Source: Merdimmobilis hominis
Lineage (GTDB): Bacteria; Bacillota; Clostridia; Oscillospirales; Ruminococcaceae
Direction of reading: 5' to 3'
Assembly: GCF_900104615.1 (NCBI RefSeq)
Contig: NZ_LT629939.1
Location: forward strand, 1,976,200-2,010,323
Length of the DNA: 34,124 nucleotides
A model generated the notes under the pieces. It was not told the DNA's origin. It worked only from the letters and a program-made list of their open reading frames with translations, and did no database searches. The number at the start of each line of letters is the position of its first letter. The stretch's first letter is position 1. Position numbers and translations under genes: made by a program. Positions 6,644 to 15,333 of this stretch are shown here, in pieces.

Positions 6644-7429
6644 TTAGCCCAGGGCTACATCCAGCACCATCATCAACAGGAATCCGGCTAAGGCGGCTAA
6701 AGTTCCGGCGTTGCTGTGTTCGTTGTAGGCTTCCGGGACCAGTTCGTCGATCACTACATAGATCATGGCGCCGGCGGCAAAGGAGAGCATAAACGGCATG
6801 ACGTGGACCACCGTAAAGGCCAGCACCACGCCGATAATCCCAGCGACTGGCTCCACTGCACCGGAGGCAGCCCCATATAAAAAGGCCTTGTGCCGGCTCA
6901 TGCCCTCCCGGCGCAAGGGAAGGGAGATAGCCGCCCCTTCTGGGAAATTTTGCAGCGCCATGCCAATGGCCAAGGCGATGGACCCTGCCATGGTGACGGT
7001 GGAATCCCCTGCGGCTGCCAGGGCGAAGGAGAGGCCCACCGCCATGCCTTCGGGGATGTTGTGGAGGGTTACCGCCAGAACCAGCAAGGTGGAGCGGCCC
7101 AGGGAACAGGGTTTGCCCTCCGGGCAGTCGGCCCCTGCGTGGAGGTGGGGCATCAATTGATCCAGAAGGTAGAGGAAAATCCCTCCGGCAGCGAACCCGC
7201 CGGCGACGGGAATCAGAGCGGAGAGACCGTCCCCGGCCATATCTAGGGCAGGGAGAAGCAGCGACCAAAAGGAAGCCGCGATCATCACGCCGGAGGCAAA
7301 ACCCAGGAAGACCCGGTGAACGCGGGCGTCCATATCATCCCGGAACAGATATACCATAGCGGAGCCAGCCGTTGTCCCCAAAAAGGAGAAGCCGGTGCCT
7401 AAAAAAGCGAGCCAAAGGGAATATCCCAT
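6644..7429 (-). CDS. ZIP-family divalent metal transporter
   Basis: A 261-residue inner-membrane carrier of the ZIP family (ZupT/GufA-like), probably importing Zn(II) or related divalent cations. About eight hydrophobic segments are visible. The paired metal-site motifs LHNIPEGMAVG and LQNFPEGAAIS mark the fourth and fifth helices, and a conserved EP (GAVEPVAG) lies in a later helix. ATG at 7429 is preferred to the in-frame GTG at 7438, because GAGGTG at 7437-7442 is at ribosome-site distance from the ATG. It begins a two-gene unit with a near-consensus promoter. No metal-box operator was recognised. Confidence 0.92.
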   Translation of the reverse strand: MGYSLWLAFLGTGFSFLGTTAGSAMVYLFRDDMDARVHRVFLGFASGVMIAASFWSLLLPALDMAGDGLSALIPVAGGFAAGGIFLYLLDQLMPHLHAGADCPEGKPCSLGRSTLLVLAVTLHNIPEGMAVGLSFALAAAGDSTVTMAGSIALAIGMALQNFPEGAAISLPLRREGMSRHKAFLYGAASGAVEPVAGIIGVVLAFTVVHVMPFMLSFAAGAMIYVVIDELVPEAYNEHSNAGTLAALAGFLLMMVLDVALG

Positions 7430-7465
7430 ACCATGCACCTCGTTTCATTGATTCCATATGGATCA

Positions 7466-7494
7466 ATTATATACTTTATGAGTATATTTGTAAA
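7466..7494 (-). promoter_or_regulatory. Promoter of the ZIP transporter gene
   Basis: On the minus strand TTTACA (7489-7494), a 17-base spacer, then TATAAT (7466-7471), about 37 bases before the ATG: near-consensus sigma-A promoter. Confidence 0.8.
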
Positions 7495-7618
7495 GGCGGA
7501 AATATTTTGGATTGGTGCGGGGACTTTCCTGGCGTTGACGGGAGAAGGGGGAAATTTTAGTTGGCCGGTTCTCACCCATCAACCTTTGCATAGGCATTTT
7601 AGGAGGGGAGGGGACGGG

Positions 7619-7852
7619 ATGCATCCTTTGACAGGGGAAGAATTGAGCGCACTTGGATTTTTGCTGGGGGTTTCCCTCTCCTCCGGCGGCAAGTCGGCGG
7701 AGGAGCTGAACAACCTAGGCAATGTATTGACGGTGGCGGCAGATGTCATCCTCACCATAGCGGGCCGCAGGGCGCAATTGGAGGTGCAGCAGCAAGTGCA
7801 GGCCGCCAACGGGGGCAATTCCACCAATCCCTGTCCAAAGGGGGCAAATTGA
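7619..7852 (+). CDS. Small hypothetical protein
   Basis: A 77-residue protein beginning MHPLTGEELSALGFLLG, with an AGGAGGGG ribosome site ten bases upstream that makes the start convincing. The sequence is mostly helical: two leucine-rich amphipathic stretches (ALGFLLGVSLS, LGNVLTVAADVILTIAG) separated by a SAEELNN turn, then a Gln/Asn-rich tail. It is not a clear membrane protein and I recognise no family. The gene lies divergent from the ZIP gene and just upstream of the lemA promoter. No strong promoter is seen for it. Confidence 0.65.
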   Translation: MHPLTGEELSALGFLLGVSLSSGGKSAEELNNLGNVLTVAADVILTIAGRRAQLEVQQQVQAANGGNSTNPCPKGAN

Positions 7853-7864
7853 GGGGATTTCGCT

Positions 7865-7894
7865 TTGGATTCTCCCACAAAAATATGATATAAT
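7865..7894 (+). promoter_or_regulatory. Promoter of lemA
   Basis: TTGGAT (7865-7870), an 18-base spacer, and extended -10 TGATATAAT (7886-7894). The predicted transcription start falls at about 7901, on an ATG. Confidence 0.75.
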
Positions 7895-7900
7895 ACTCAT

Positions 7901-7990
7901 ATGGCACTGGACATGCAGCGGCTGAGGCAAAAACTCCTTCTGGAGGGCCGCAGTGCTTACCTTATATTTGGAGGAAAAAACAATGGTTAA
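7901..7990 (+). CDS. Possible leaderless upstream ORF overlapping lemA
   Basis: Starting exactly where transcription is predicted to begin, ATG opens a 29-codon frame (MALDMQRLRQKLLLEGRSAY and nine more residues) that ends in TAA at 7988-7990, inside the first codons of lemA. It has no ribosome site, so it would have to be read as a leaderless message. It could couple translation to lemA or be chance. Confidence 0.25.
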   Translation: MALDMQRLRQKLLLEGRSAYLIFGGKNNG

Positions 7991-8534
7991 ATGGATTCTA
8001 TTGATCGTGCTCATCGCCCTGGTAGTTTGGATCATCGCCGCCTACAACGGCTTGGTCAAGCTGAAAAACAAATGTGAGGAGTCCTTCTCCACCATGGACG
8101 TCTACCTGAAAAAACGGTACGACATGATCCCCAACCTGGTGGAGACGGTGAAGGCATATGCCGCCCATGAGTCCAAGACCTTGGAAGGGGTTATCGCCGC
8201 CCGGAATATGGCGATGAACGCCTCTTCCACCGAGGATCGGATCAAGGGGGAGAATATGCTCCAGGGCACCCTTCGGTCCTTGTTTGCCGTCAGCGAGGCA
8301 TATCCCCAGCTGAAAGCGGATACCGGATTTGCCGACCTGCGGAATCAGCTGGCCCATTTGGAGGATGAAATCGCCTCCTCCCGCAAATATTACAACGCAG
8401 TGGTGCGGCAGTATAACAGCAAGATTGAGATGTTCCCCAGCAATTTGATCGCCTCTGCCTTCCACTTCAACCGCCGCTCGATGTTTGAGGTCAACGACCC
8501 CTCGGAGCGGGAGAACGTCCGGGTGCAGTTCTAA
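7983..8534 (+). CDS. lemA: LemA family protein
   Basis: A 183-residue member of the LemA family: one N-terminal membrane segment (residues 4-22, WILLIVLIALVVWIIAAYN) followed by a coiled, helical domain facing the cytoplasm or surface. The family signature is clear: FSTMDVYLKKRYDMIPNLVETVKAYAAHE is spread over residues 33-62, and RKYYNAVVRQYNSKIEMFPSNLIA lies near the end. The biochemical role of LemA is unsettled. ATG at 7983 follows GGAGG at the right distance and removes ten residues of the longer frame. The DUF2207 gene follows after 35 bases, the standard pairing, so they are likely one operon. Confidence 0.95.
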   Translation: MVKWILLIVLIALVVWIIAAYNGLVKLKNKCEESFSTMDVYLKKRYDMIPNLVETVKAYAAHESKTLEGVIAARNMAMNASSTEDRIKGENMLQGTLRSLFAVSEAYPQLKADTGFADLRNQLAHLEDEIASSRKYYNAVVRQYNSKIEMFPSNLIASAFHFNRRSMFEVNDPSERENVRVQF

Positions 8535-8569
8535 GCCCCCAAACCTGAAGAAAAAAGGAGGCGAACCCC

Positions 8570-10504
8570 ATCAAACACAAACGATTGTCCGCATTCCTGC
8601 TGGCGGCGGCGCTGGTGTTTTTATTCACTTGTTCCGGTTTTGCAGTGAGCGGCCGCCCGAGCCGAACCTCCAGCCGCTACGCCTATGAAATTGACCAATA
8701 CAACGTCTCCATCCAGGTGGGGGAGGACAATGTCTACCACGTCACTGAGGAGCTGAACGTCCATTACAACCAGTCTCGCCGTGGAATCCTGCGGTATATC
8801 ACCTACCGGGGGGCCATTGGCCGGGAGATTGAAGGGAAACTGCTCCAACACAGCTACCGGGCCAAAATCACCGATGTCAATGTGGAAGGCGCCCCCTTCA
8901 CCACCTACAAAGAGGACGGCAATTTTGTCATTCAAATCGGCGATCCCAACCGGTACGTCACCGGCGACCAGAGCTACCGCATCTCTTATTCCTACGACCC
9001 CGGGGAGGATGGGACCTCCATCCTGGACGAGGTGTATTACAACCTGATCCCCGATGATTGGGATGCCCCCATCGCAGCGGGGGCCTTCACCGTCACCTTG
9101 CCCAAGTCCTTTGATACCCAAAAGGTGGAATTCACCGGAGGCCGGTACGGAGGGGTGGATACCGGTTTGGTGGATTGGTCGGTCAGCGGCAACACCATTT
9201 CCGGCCAGTTGACCCGCTCCCTTTCCCCCGGCGAGGGGATCACCCTGCGGGTCAACCTGCCCGACGGCTACTTTGTGGGGGTGCGCACTGACCTGGGCCT
9301 GGTGGTCCTCCTTTACGCCATCACCCTGGCGGCGGGGGCGGCGGGGATCTTCCTCTGGTTTAAGCTGGGACGGGATGAAAAGCTGGTCCCCACCATCGAG
9401 TTCTACCCTCCAGAAGGGCTGACCAGCGCCGATGTAGGGTATATCATCGACGGCTATTCTGACAATGAGGATTTGATCTCCCTCATCATCTACTGGGCCA
9501 GCAAGGGCTACCTGAAAATTGAGGAGACTGACCCGGGGTTTGTGCTCTACAAACTACAGGAGCTCCCCATGGATGCCAAATCCTATGAAAACATCCTGTT
9601 CCAGGGCCTTTTTCACAGCCGAGATTCGGTGAGCGACAAAGAGCTGGAGGAGAAGTTCCACTCCACTTTAGAGAGCTCCAAGACCCAGCTAAAGGACTAC
9701 TTCCAGTCTTCCAAGAGCCGGCGCATCTTTACCAGAAGCTCCCAGGTGGCGCGGGTGCTTGCCTCTCTGATCGCCATTGTCCCCATCGCCGCCTTGGCTC
9801 TTCTAGGCTCCTACATAAAGGTTGTCAGCGAGCTGTGGTTTGTGCCGGTTGCGCTGTTTGCTGTGCTCTTCCTGGTCTCCCTCATCCTGATGATGGTCAC
9901 CTATGACCGATGGAACAGCCAATCCTCCGGTAAGCGGCTGGGCCTCTTCGGCGGCTCCTGTGTGCTGTGCGGGGTGTCCCTCCTGTTTTTGATGTGCTAT
10001 GGGGTTTATATTGTGAGTATGCCGGCGGCCACCCTCCTATGCATTGGGGCCAGTGTCCTGCTGGCACTGCTGGCCGTGGTCACGAAGAAACACACCCCCC
10101 AGGGCCAGGCTTGGACCGAGAAGATTCTGGGCCTGCGGGAATTTATCGAAACGGCGGAGCTGGACCGGATCAACACCCTGGTGGAGGAAAACCCGGAGTA
10201 TTTTTACAGCGTCCTGCCCTTTGCCTATGTGTTGGGCCTCACTGACAAGTGGGCCAAACAGTTTGAATCTATCGCGGTGCCGCCGCCGACCTGGTATGTC
10301 AGCAGCGACCCCCATTCGGTTTACACCACCATGTGGATGGTTCGGCGGCTGAACCGCTGCACCCGTTCTATGGCCCATGTCATGACCTCTGTTCCCCCGC
10401 CACCGCCTTCTGCCCGATCATCCAACCGGGGTAGCGGGAGATCCGGAAGAAGCGGCGGCTTCTCCGGCGGCGGCCACGGCGGAGGCGGTGGAAGGAGCTG
10501 GTAA
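8570..10504 (+). CDS. DUF2207 membrane protein, likely AUC start
   Basis: A 644-residue DUF2207 protein: signal sequence, extracellular beta domain (about residues 40-230, including NVHYNQSRRGILRYI), a membrane helix near 240, the conserved PPEGLTSADVGYIIDG linker, cytoplasmic domain, several membrane helices (about 395-510), and a Gly/Ser-rich tail ending GGGHGGGGGRSW. Function is unknown; it regularly accompanies lemA. AGGAGG (8556-8561) is eight bases from ATC at 8570, giving (M)KHKRLSAFLLAAALVFLF, a proper signal peptide. The only nearby usual start, TTG at 8585, is 23 bases from the ribosome site and loses the positive charges. So either AUC initiates or an ATG has changed. Confidence 0.9.
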   Translation: MKHKRLSAFLLAAALVFLFTCSGFAVSGRPSRTSSRYAYEIDQYNVSIQVGEDNVYHVTEELNVHYNQSRRGILRYITYRGAIGREIEGKLLQHSYRAKITDVNVEGAPFTTYKEDGNFVIQIGDPNRYVTGDQSYRISYSYDPGEDGTSILDEVYYNLIPDDWDAPIAAGAFTVTLPKSFDTQKVEFTGGRYGGVDTGLVDWSVSGNTISGQLTRSLSPGEGITLRVNLPDGYFVGVRTDLGLVVLLYAITLAAGAAGIFLWFKLGRDEKLVPTIEFYPPEGLTSADVGYIIDGYSDNEDLISLIIYWASKGYLKIEETDPGFVLYKLQELPMDAKSYENILFQGLFHSRDSVSDKELEEKFHSTLESSKTQLKDYFQSSKSRRIFTRSSQVARVLASLIAIVPIAALALLGSYIKVVSELWFVPVALFAVLFLVSLILMMVTYDRWNSQSSGKRLGLFGGSCVLCGVSLLFLMCYGVYIVSMPAATLLCIGASVLLALLAVVTKKHTPQGQAWTEKILGLREFIETAELDRINTLVEENPEYFYSVLPFAYVLGLTDKWAKQFESIAVPPPTWYVSSDPHSVYTTMWMVRRLNRCTRSMAHVMTSVPPPPPSARSSNRGSGRSGRSGGFSGGGHGGGGGRSW

Positions 10505-10514
10505 AAGAAGATAC

Positions 10515-10551
10515 AAAAAAATCCCCCCTGTATTAACAGGGGGGATTTTTT
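10515..10551. terminator. Bidirectional terminator between convergent genes
   Basis: CCCCCCTGT, loop ATTA, ACAGGGGGG, flanked by A and T runs, so it can end both the plus-strand DUF2207 transcript and the minus-strand permease transcript. Confidence 0.92.
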
Positions 10552-11890
10552 AGCTTTCTTTTGGGGAAGAAAAAGCCCGGCGGTAATACCACTGGGAAAG
10601 AAACAGCACACCAGCACAGGTGAGGGCGTACAGCGGGAACAGGGGGTTCTGCATCCCGCCCCACAGGATAAATAGGGAACCTACCGAGGCCAGCAGAGGG
10701 ACGACATATCCCCGAAGGGGGCTTTGGATCTCTCCCTGGCGCGCCAGCTGGATCACCTTCCAGTAAAGGACCAAATAGCCGCCGTACAAAATAGTGATGG
10801 AAATTTCCGAAATATCCGAATTGGGGAGAAGGCCGTAGCGCTGGGTGAAATAATGGATCACCATCCAGCACAGGGAAAGAGCGAAGGAGAAAAGGGCGGA
10901 GGGGAGGGATACCCCCAGTTTGCTGTGGATTGAGGAAAACAGGTGGGAAGCGGGGAGCATTCCCCGGATGGCCAGGGCATGGGGCATCCGGATCAGGCCA
11001 AGTACCAGGCCGTTGACTGTGCCCAACACCGAGACCACGATGAATACCAACAGAATCTTAGCGCCCGACGGGCCGAAGAGGAGGTTGGCGGCATAGTCCA
11101 CATGGGCGTCCCCCATGGCCATGACCTGCTCCGGCCCCACCAGGGCGGAGATCCCCACAAAATACAAGATGTATGCCAGCAGGATAAACAGCGGGGAGAT
11201 GATCAGCGCAAGGGGAAGGTTCCGCTTGGAATCTTTGATCTCGTGGGCCACCGATGTGGAGATGATCCAGCCGTCAAAGGCGAAGGCGATAGGGCCCACT
11301 GCGGCAATCCAACCTGGGGAAACCGAAGCGGCGGTGGAAAGGGATTCCCCCATCATAGGCAGAGGGTCGCCGAACAGAAGGCCGACCCCGGCGATGAGCA
11401 TAAGGGGGAGAAGCTTGATGATGGTGGCAAGATTTTGAAAATATCCCCCCAGCTTAGCGGAGATAATATTCAGGGAGAAGAAAAGAAGAATGTAGCCGCA
11501 CCCCAGCAGGACCTGCTGAAGCAGGGTGGATTCTACCCCGAATAGCATAAAGGTGTAAAGCGCGCCTACCCAGGAGACTACACAGACCAGGGAAGGGCAG
11601 TACAAAAACAGCTGGAACCAGCCAAAACCGCAGGCGGCGCGGTCCGAGCAGAACTGCTGGGCATAGGTGACCAGGCCCCCGGGCTCGTCGGTGCGGGCGG
11701 CCAGCTCTCCGACGGCTACCCCGCCAAAGATGATGCTGATGGCCGCTAGGGAGAAGACCAGGATGCCAATGGCGACGTTGCCCCCGGTGTAGACGAGGAT
11801 ATTGTCGCTTTTAAAAAAGATGCCGGAGCCGATAACAATGCCGACGATCATGGTGATGGCCGTTGGCAAGCCGTATTTTTTCTGTTTCAT
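10550..11890 (-). CDS. APC-superfamily amino acid permease
   Basis: A 446-residue integral membrane transporter of the amino acid-polyamine-organocation superfamily with about twelve hydrophobic helices. The first helix carries the substrate-backbone motif IVIGSGIFFKSD (about residues 17-28), and GELAARTDEPGGLVTYAQ follows in helix 2, like the SteT or LAT-type exchangers. The conserved helix 6 segment is PIAFAFDGWIIS. The substrate cannot be read from sequence. ATG at 11890 has AAAGGAGG seven bases upstream; the frame extends further but that part is AT-rich non-coding sequence containing the promoter. It is followed by a bidirectional terminator. Confidence 0.9.
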   Translation of the reverse strand: MKQKKYGLPTAITMIVGIVIGSGIFFKSDNILVYTGGNVAIGILVFSLAAISIIFGGVAVGELAARTDEPGGLVTYAQQFCSDRAACGFGWFQLFLYCPSLVCVVSWVGALYTFMLFGVESTLLQQVLLGCGYILLFFSLNIISAKLGGYFQNLATIIKLLPLMLIAGVGLLFGDPLPMMGESLSTAASVSPGWIAAVGPIAFAFDGWIISTSVAHEIKDSKRNLPLALIISPLFILLAYILYFVGISALVGPEQVMAMGDAHVDYAANLLFGPSGAKILLVFIVVSVLGTVNGLVLGLIRMPHALAIRGMLPASHLFSSIHSKLGVSLPSALFSFALSLCWMVIHYFTQRYGLLPNSDISEISITILYGGYLVLYWKVIQLARQGEIQSPLRGYVVPLLASVGSLFILWGGMQNPLFPLYALTCAGVLFLSQWYYRRAFSSPKES

Positions 11891-11924
11891 GGGGATACCT
11901 CCTTTGGCGGTCATATTATTTAAC

Positions 11925-11953
11925 ATATTAAAGTATAAAAGCAAGGGAGTCAA
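11925..11953 (-). promoter_or_regulatory. Promoter of the APC permease gene
   Basis: On the minus strand TTGACT (11948-11953), 17 bases, TAATAT (11925-11930), 34 bases before the ATG: strong sigma-A match. Confidence 0.75.
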
Positions 11954-12079
11954 GAACAAATCCGCCTCTGCAAAGGTTTTTGTAAAGGATAACAGAATAA
12001 AAAGGGATATAGAGAGGAAAATCCGTGAAATATTTTCCATCCCCCAGCCGATTGCCAGAGAAAAAAGGCTTGGGAATAC

Positions 12080-12110
12080 AAAAAAGCCCGCCTGTCTGGG
12101 CGGACTTTTT
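12080..12110 (-). terminator. Rho-independent terminator of udk
   Basis: On the minus strand AAAAGTCCGCC pairs with GGCGGGCTTTT (one G-U pair) around a six-base loop, then T; it lies just after the uridine kinase gene. Confidence 0.88.
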
Positions 12111-12127
12111 AAGGTCAACACGGGTCA

Positions 12128-12745
12128 TCACTGCTGCAAAAAGGAACTGATCTGCTCCAGCAGCATGCCGATGGCCACCCGGTTGTGGCCTCCTTCAGGG
12201 ATGATGATATCCACATTGCGCTTGCTGGGTTCCACAAACTGTTCGTGCATCGGCTTGACGGTGGCCAGATACTGGTTGACTACCGAATCCAGATCCCGGC
12301 CCCGTTCCTTGACATCCCGCAGCAGCCGCCGGATCAGGCGGACGTCGGCGTCGGTGTCCACAAACACCTTGATATCTATCAAATCGGTGAGGGCTTTGTT
12401 TTCAAAAATCAAAATCCCCTCCACAATGATCACCGGGGTGGGATCGACGTGCACCGTCTCCGGCCTGCGGGTGTGCTGGACAAAGTCATAGATTGGGTGG
12501 TCGATACCAATGCCCTGTTTGAGCTTTTTCAGGTCGTCCACCATCAAATCGGTGTCAAAGGCGTTGGGGTGGTCGTAGTTGAGGGTGACCCGCTGGGAGA
12601 AGGGGAGATGGTCATTGCATTTATAATAATAATCATGGCACAGGATGGTGACATCCTCTTGGAAGGCTTCCTTGAGCTTGCGGGCCAAGGTGGTTTTGCC
12701 GGAGCCGGTTCCGCCGGCAATGCCGATGATGATGGGCTGTTTCAT
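12128..12745 (-). CDS. udk: Uridine kinase
   Basis: Phosphorylates uridine and cytidine with ATP or GTP in pyrimidine salvage; cytoplasmic. The 205-residue product has the P-loop GGTGSGKTT at residues 11-19, the substrate segment CHDYYYK with NYDHPNAFD, YDFVQHTR, the core strand IIVEGILIFENK, and the lid RLLRDVKERGRD. This is full length for bacterial Udk. ATG at 12745 has GGAGGAGG upstream; the extra N-terminal frame reads through the promoter. Single-gene unit with its own promoter and terminator. Confidence 0.95.
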   Translation of the reverse strand: MKQPIIIGIAGGTGSGKTTLARKLKEAFQEDVTILCHDYYYKCNDHLPFSQRVTLNYDHPNAFDTDLMVDDLKKLKQGIGIDHPIYDFVQHTRRPETVHVDPTPVIIVEGILIFENKALTDLIDIKVFVDTDADVRLIRRLLRDVKERGRDLDSVVNQYLATVKPMHEQFVEPSKRNVDIIIPEGGHNRVAIGMLLEQISSFLQQ

Positions 12746-12817
12746 AAAAAACCTCCTCCATATGGGCAAAAAATTTGAGGGATTTGGCCCTGGGTTTGTC
12801 CCCCATATATTTTCTTT

Positions 12818-12826
12818 ATTATAGCA
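12818..12826 (-). promoter_or_regulatory. Promoter of udk (extended -10)
   Basis: On the minus strand TGCTATAAT, a consensus extended -10, with no good -35; about 73 bases before the udk ATG. Confidence 0.55.
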
Positions 12827-12963
12827 CAAAGAGGGGAGTGGGGGAAGGTTTGGTTGTGAATCAATTGACACGTGCCGACGGTTTTCTTCTTATTGGACTG
12901 CCAAAAGGATAAAAAAATGACCAATTGGCGCGAGCAATCCTGCGGCGATTTCTGTATATTCCA

Positions 12964-13045
12964 CTATTTTATGGCAAAACTAGAAAAAACAGGGCTAATT
13001 TTTGCCGTTGTTTGTTGACAAACAGGTAAATATGCCATAAAATAG
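12964..13045. promoter_or_regulatory. Separated 13-bp inverted repeat around the hppA promoter
   Basis: CTATTTTATGGCA (12964-12976) and its perfect complement TGCCATAAAATAG (13033-13045) are 56 bases apart. The right arm overlaps the hppA -10 and the left arm lies upstream of the -35, an arrangement compatible with a looping operator or with two divergent -10 elements. Confidence 0.45.
13015..13043 (+). promoter_or_regulatory. Promoter of hppA
   Basis: TTGACA (13015-13020), 17 bases, TAAAAT (13038-13043): nearly ideal sigma-A promoter. The leader to the start codon is about 115 bases. Confidence 0.85.
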
Positions 13046-13164
13046 TTACAGATTTTTGTGGAATGTTTGTCGCTTCTGTGAACAGACTTTGGAGGCAAAG
13101 TGTGTTATCATAGCTGTTGCGTGGAACATGAACAAAAACGTAAGTATGAATAGGAGTGGAAGAA

Positions 13165-15264
13165 ATGGATTTGATGATCCTGGCACCGATCGGCGCAGTC
13201 GCGGCGCTGCTCTTCGCGTTCTCGCTGTCCAAAAAGGTAACATCCGAGAGCGAAGGCACCCCCGAGATGCAGAAGATTGCCGCATCCATCAGAAGTGGCG
13301 CAATGGCATATCTCAAACGCCAGTACAAAGGTGTCGCCGTATTTTTCGCGATCATGTTTGTCGTATTGATGGGCCTGAGCTTCTTGGGTTATGTGAACAT
13401 GTTTGTCCCCGTGGCTTTTGTCAGCAGTGGTGTATTCTCCGCGCTGTCCGGCTACTTCGGCATGAACATTGCCACATCCGCCAACGCCAGAACCGCTTAC
13501 GCTGCGGAGCATAGCCTGAACAAGGGCCTGAAAGTGGCCTTCTCCGCCGGCGCAGTCATGGGCTTCTCGGTTGTTGGCCTGGGCCTTCTGGATATGTCCA
13601 TCTGGTACTACATCCTGAAGTTCTATTATTCGAACTTGCCAGCAGCAGAGCAGGCAGTTCAGATCTCCTCCGCTATGTTGACCTTCGGTATGGGCGCTTC
13701 CGCTATGGCTCTGTTCGCCAGAGTGGGCGGCGGTATCTTTACCAAGGCCGCTGACGTAGGCGCTGACCTGGTGGGTAAAGTTGAGGCAGGCATCCCTGAG
13801 GATGACCCCCGTAACCCCGCCGTCATCGCCGACAACGTGGGCGACAACGTGGGCGACGTCGCTGGTATGGGCGCCGACCTGTTTGAATCCTATGCAGGCG
13901 CTCGCCTGTCCGCTTGTGCCCTGGCTGTCACCGCTGGCTTTGGCCTGACCGGTATGGCTGTGCCCATGGCCCTGGCTGCCATCGGCGTGTTTGCCTCCAT
14001 CATCGGCACCTTCTTTGTCAAAACCAAAGAGGACGCCACTCAGATGGATCTGCTCAAATCTTTGCGCAAAGGCACCTACATCAGCTCTGTGCTGGTTGCT
14101 GTGTGCAGCTTCTTCTTGATCCAATATGCCTTCGGCATGGAGCAGATTGGCCTGTATTTCGCCATCCTCTCTGGTCTGCTGGCTGGCATCCTGATCGGTT
14201 ACTTCACCGAGTACTACACCTCTGATACCTACAAACCCACCCAGGTGTTGGCCGCCTCCTCTGAGACCGGCCCTGCCACTGTCATCATCAGCGGTCTGTC
14301 CCTGGGTATGATGTCCACCGCCATCCCTGTGGTCATCGTTGGTATCTCCGTTTTGGTCAGCTACTATCTGGCCGGTGGTATCCTCACCGGCGGTCCTGTG
14401 GATTTCAACACCGGCTTGTTCGGCGTTGGCCTGTCCGCAGTGGGCATGCTGTCCACTCTGGGCATCACCCTGGCTACCGATGCTTACGGCCCTGTGGCTG
14501 ACAACGCCGGCGGTATCGCCGAGATGGCTGGCTTGGGCGAAGACGTCCGCAAGAGAACCGATGCTCTGGACTCCCTGGGCAACACCACCGCAGCTACCGG
14601 TAAAGGCTTTGCCATCGGTTCTGCCGCGCTGACTGCCCTGGCCTTGATCGCTTCCTTCATCCAGCAGGTTGAGCTGGTTGATGCCAATGCGTTCGACCTG
14701 CGGATCATCAACCCCACCGTTTTGATCGGTCTGTTTGTCGGCGGTATGATCCCCTTCGTGTTTGCCGCTATGACCATGAGCTCGGTTAACCGTGCCGCTA
14801 TGAGCATCGTCACCGAGGTTCGCCGTCAGTTCCGGGAGATCAAGGGCCTGATGGAAGGCACTGCGGAACCGGACTACGCCACCTGTGTGGACATGTGCAC
14901 CAGATCCGCTCAGAAAGAGATGATTCCTCCGGCAATCCTGTCTGTGGTGGTTCCCATCGTGGTGGGCTTGATCCTGGGTGTCAACGGCGTGGCTGGCATG
15001 CTGGCCGGCTGCACTGTCACCGGTTTTGTCCTGGCTGTTATGATGTCCAACGCCGGCGGCGCTTGGGATAACGCCAAGAAGCACATTGAGGCTGGCAACC
15101 TGGGCGGCAAAGGCAGCGACAACCACAAAGCTGCTGTTGTCGGCGACACCGTGGGCGATCCCTTCAAGGACACCTCTGGTCCTGCCATCAACATTCTGAT
15201 TAAACTGGTTTCCACCGTCTCCATTGTGTTTGCGGCTGTGTTTGCCAGTGTATCCCTGCTGTAA
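13165..15264 (+). CDS. hppA: Membrane-bound, K+-dependent-type pyrophosphatase
   Basis: A 699-residue polytopic enzyme that couples pyrophosphate hydrolysis to outward pumping of H+ or Na+. The substrate loop [20 protein letters not shown] and the [20 protein letters not shown] motif hold the Mg-PPi ligands. In [18 protein letters not shown] the residue after GNTTA is Ala, where K+-independent enzymes have Lys, so the K+-dependent subclass is inferred; the pumped ion is not decided. ATG at 13165 has AGGAG eight bases upstream; the earlier in-frame GTG overlaps that site. Its codon choice (many AGA, GCT and GGT) differs from its neighbours, as expected for a highly expressed gene. It sits alone between a strong promoter and a terminator. 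Confidence 0.97.
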   Translation: MDLMILAPIGAVAALLFAFSLSKKVTSESEGTPEMQKIAASIRSGAMAYLKRQYKGVAVFFAIMFVVLMGLSFLGYVNMFVPVAFVSSGVFSALSGYFGMNIATSANARTAYAAEHSLNKGLKVAFSAGAVMGFSVVGLGLLDMSIWYYILKFYYSNLPAAEQAVQISSAMLTFGMGASAMALFARVGGGIFTKAADVGADLVGKVEAGIPEDDPRNPAVIADNVGDNVGDVAGMGADLFESYAGARLSACALAVTAGFGLTGMAVPMALAAIGVFASIIGTFFVKTKEDATQMDLLKSLRKGTYISSVLVAVCSFFLIQYAFGMEQIGLYFAILSGLLAGILIGYFTEYYTSDTYKPTQVLAASSETGPATVIISGLSLGMMSTAIPVVIVGISVLVSYYLAGGILTGGPVDFNTGLFGVGLSAVGMLSTLGITLATDAYGPVADNAGGIAEMAGLGEDVRKRTDALDSLGNTTAATGKGFAIGSAALTALALIASFIQQVELVDANAFDLRIINPTVLIGLFVGGMIPFVFAAMTMSSVNRAAMSIVTEVRRQFREIKGLMEGTAEPDYATCVDMCTRSAQKEMIPPAILSVVVPIVVGLILGVNGVAGMLAGCTVTGFVLAVMMSNAGGAWDNAKKHIEAGNLGGKGSDNHKAAVVGDTVGDPFKDTSGPAINILIKLVSTVSIVFAAVFASVSLL

Positions 15265-15277
15265 TCGTTCTAAAATT

Positions 15278-15310
15278 AGCACCCCTACCGGATTCGGTGG
15301 GGGTGCTTCT
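15278..15310 (+). terminator. Terminator-like hairpin after hppA
   Basis: Arms 15278-15290 and 15294-15306 form a 13-bp stem with one G-U pair, but the following T-rich stretch is interrupted, so some read-through into the phosphatase gene is likely. Confidence 0.65.
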
Positions 15311-15333
15311 GTATTACAAGGAGGAATTTTTCA

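Noticed and set aside
13108-15282. 724-codon open frame opposite hppA
   Set aside because: Very long but antisense to an unmistakable pyrophosphatase; its His/Gln/Gly-rich composition and absence of any ribosome site fit a codon-bias artefact.
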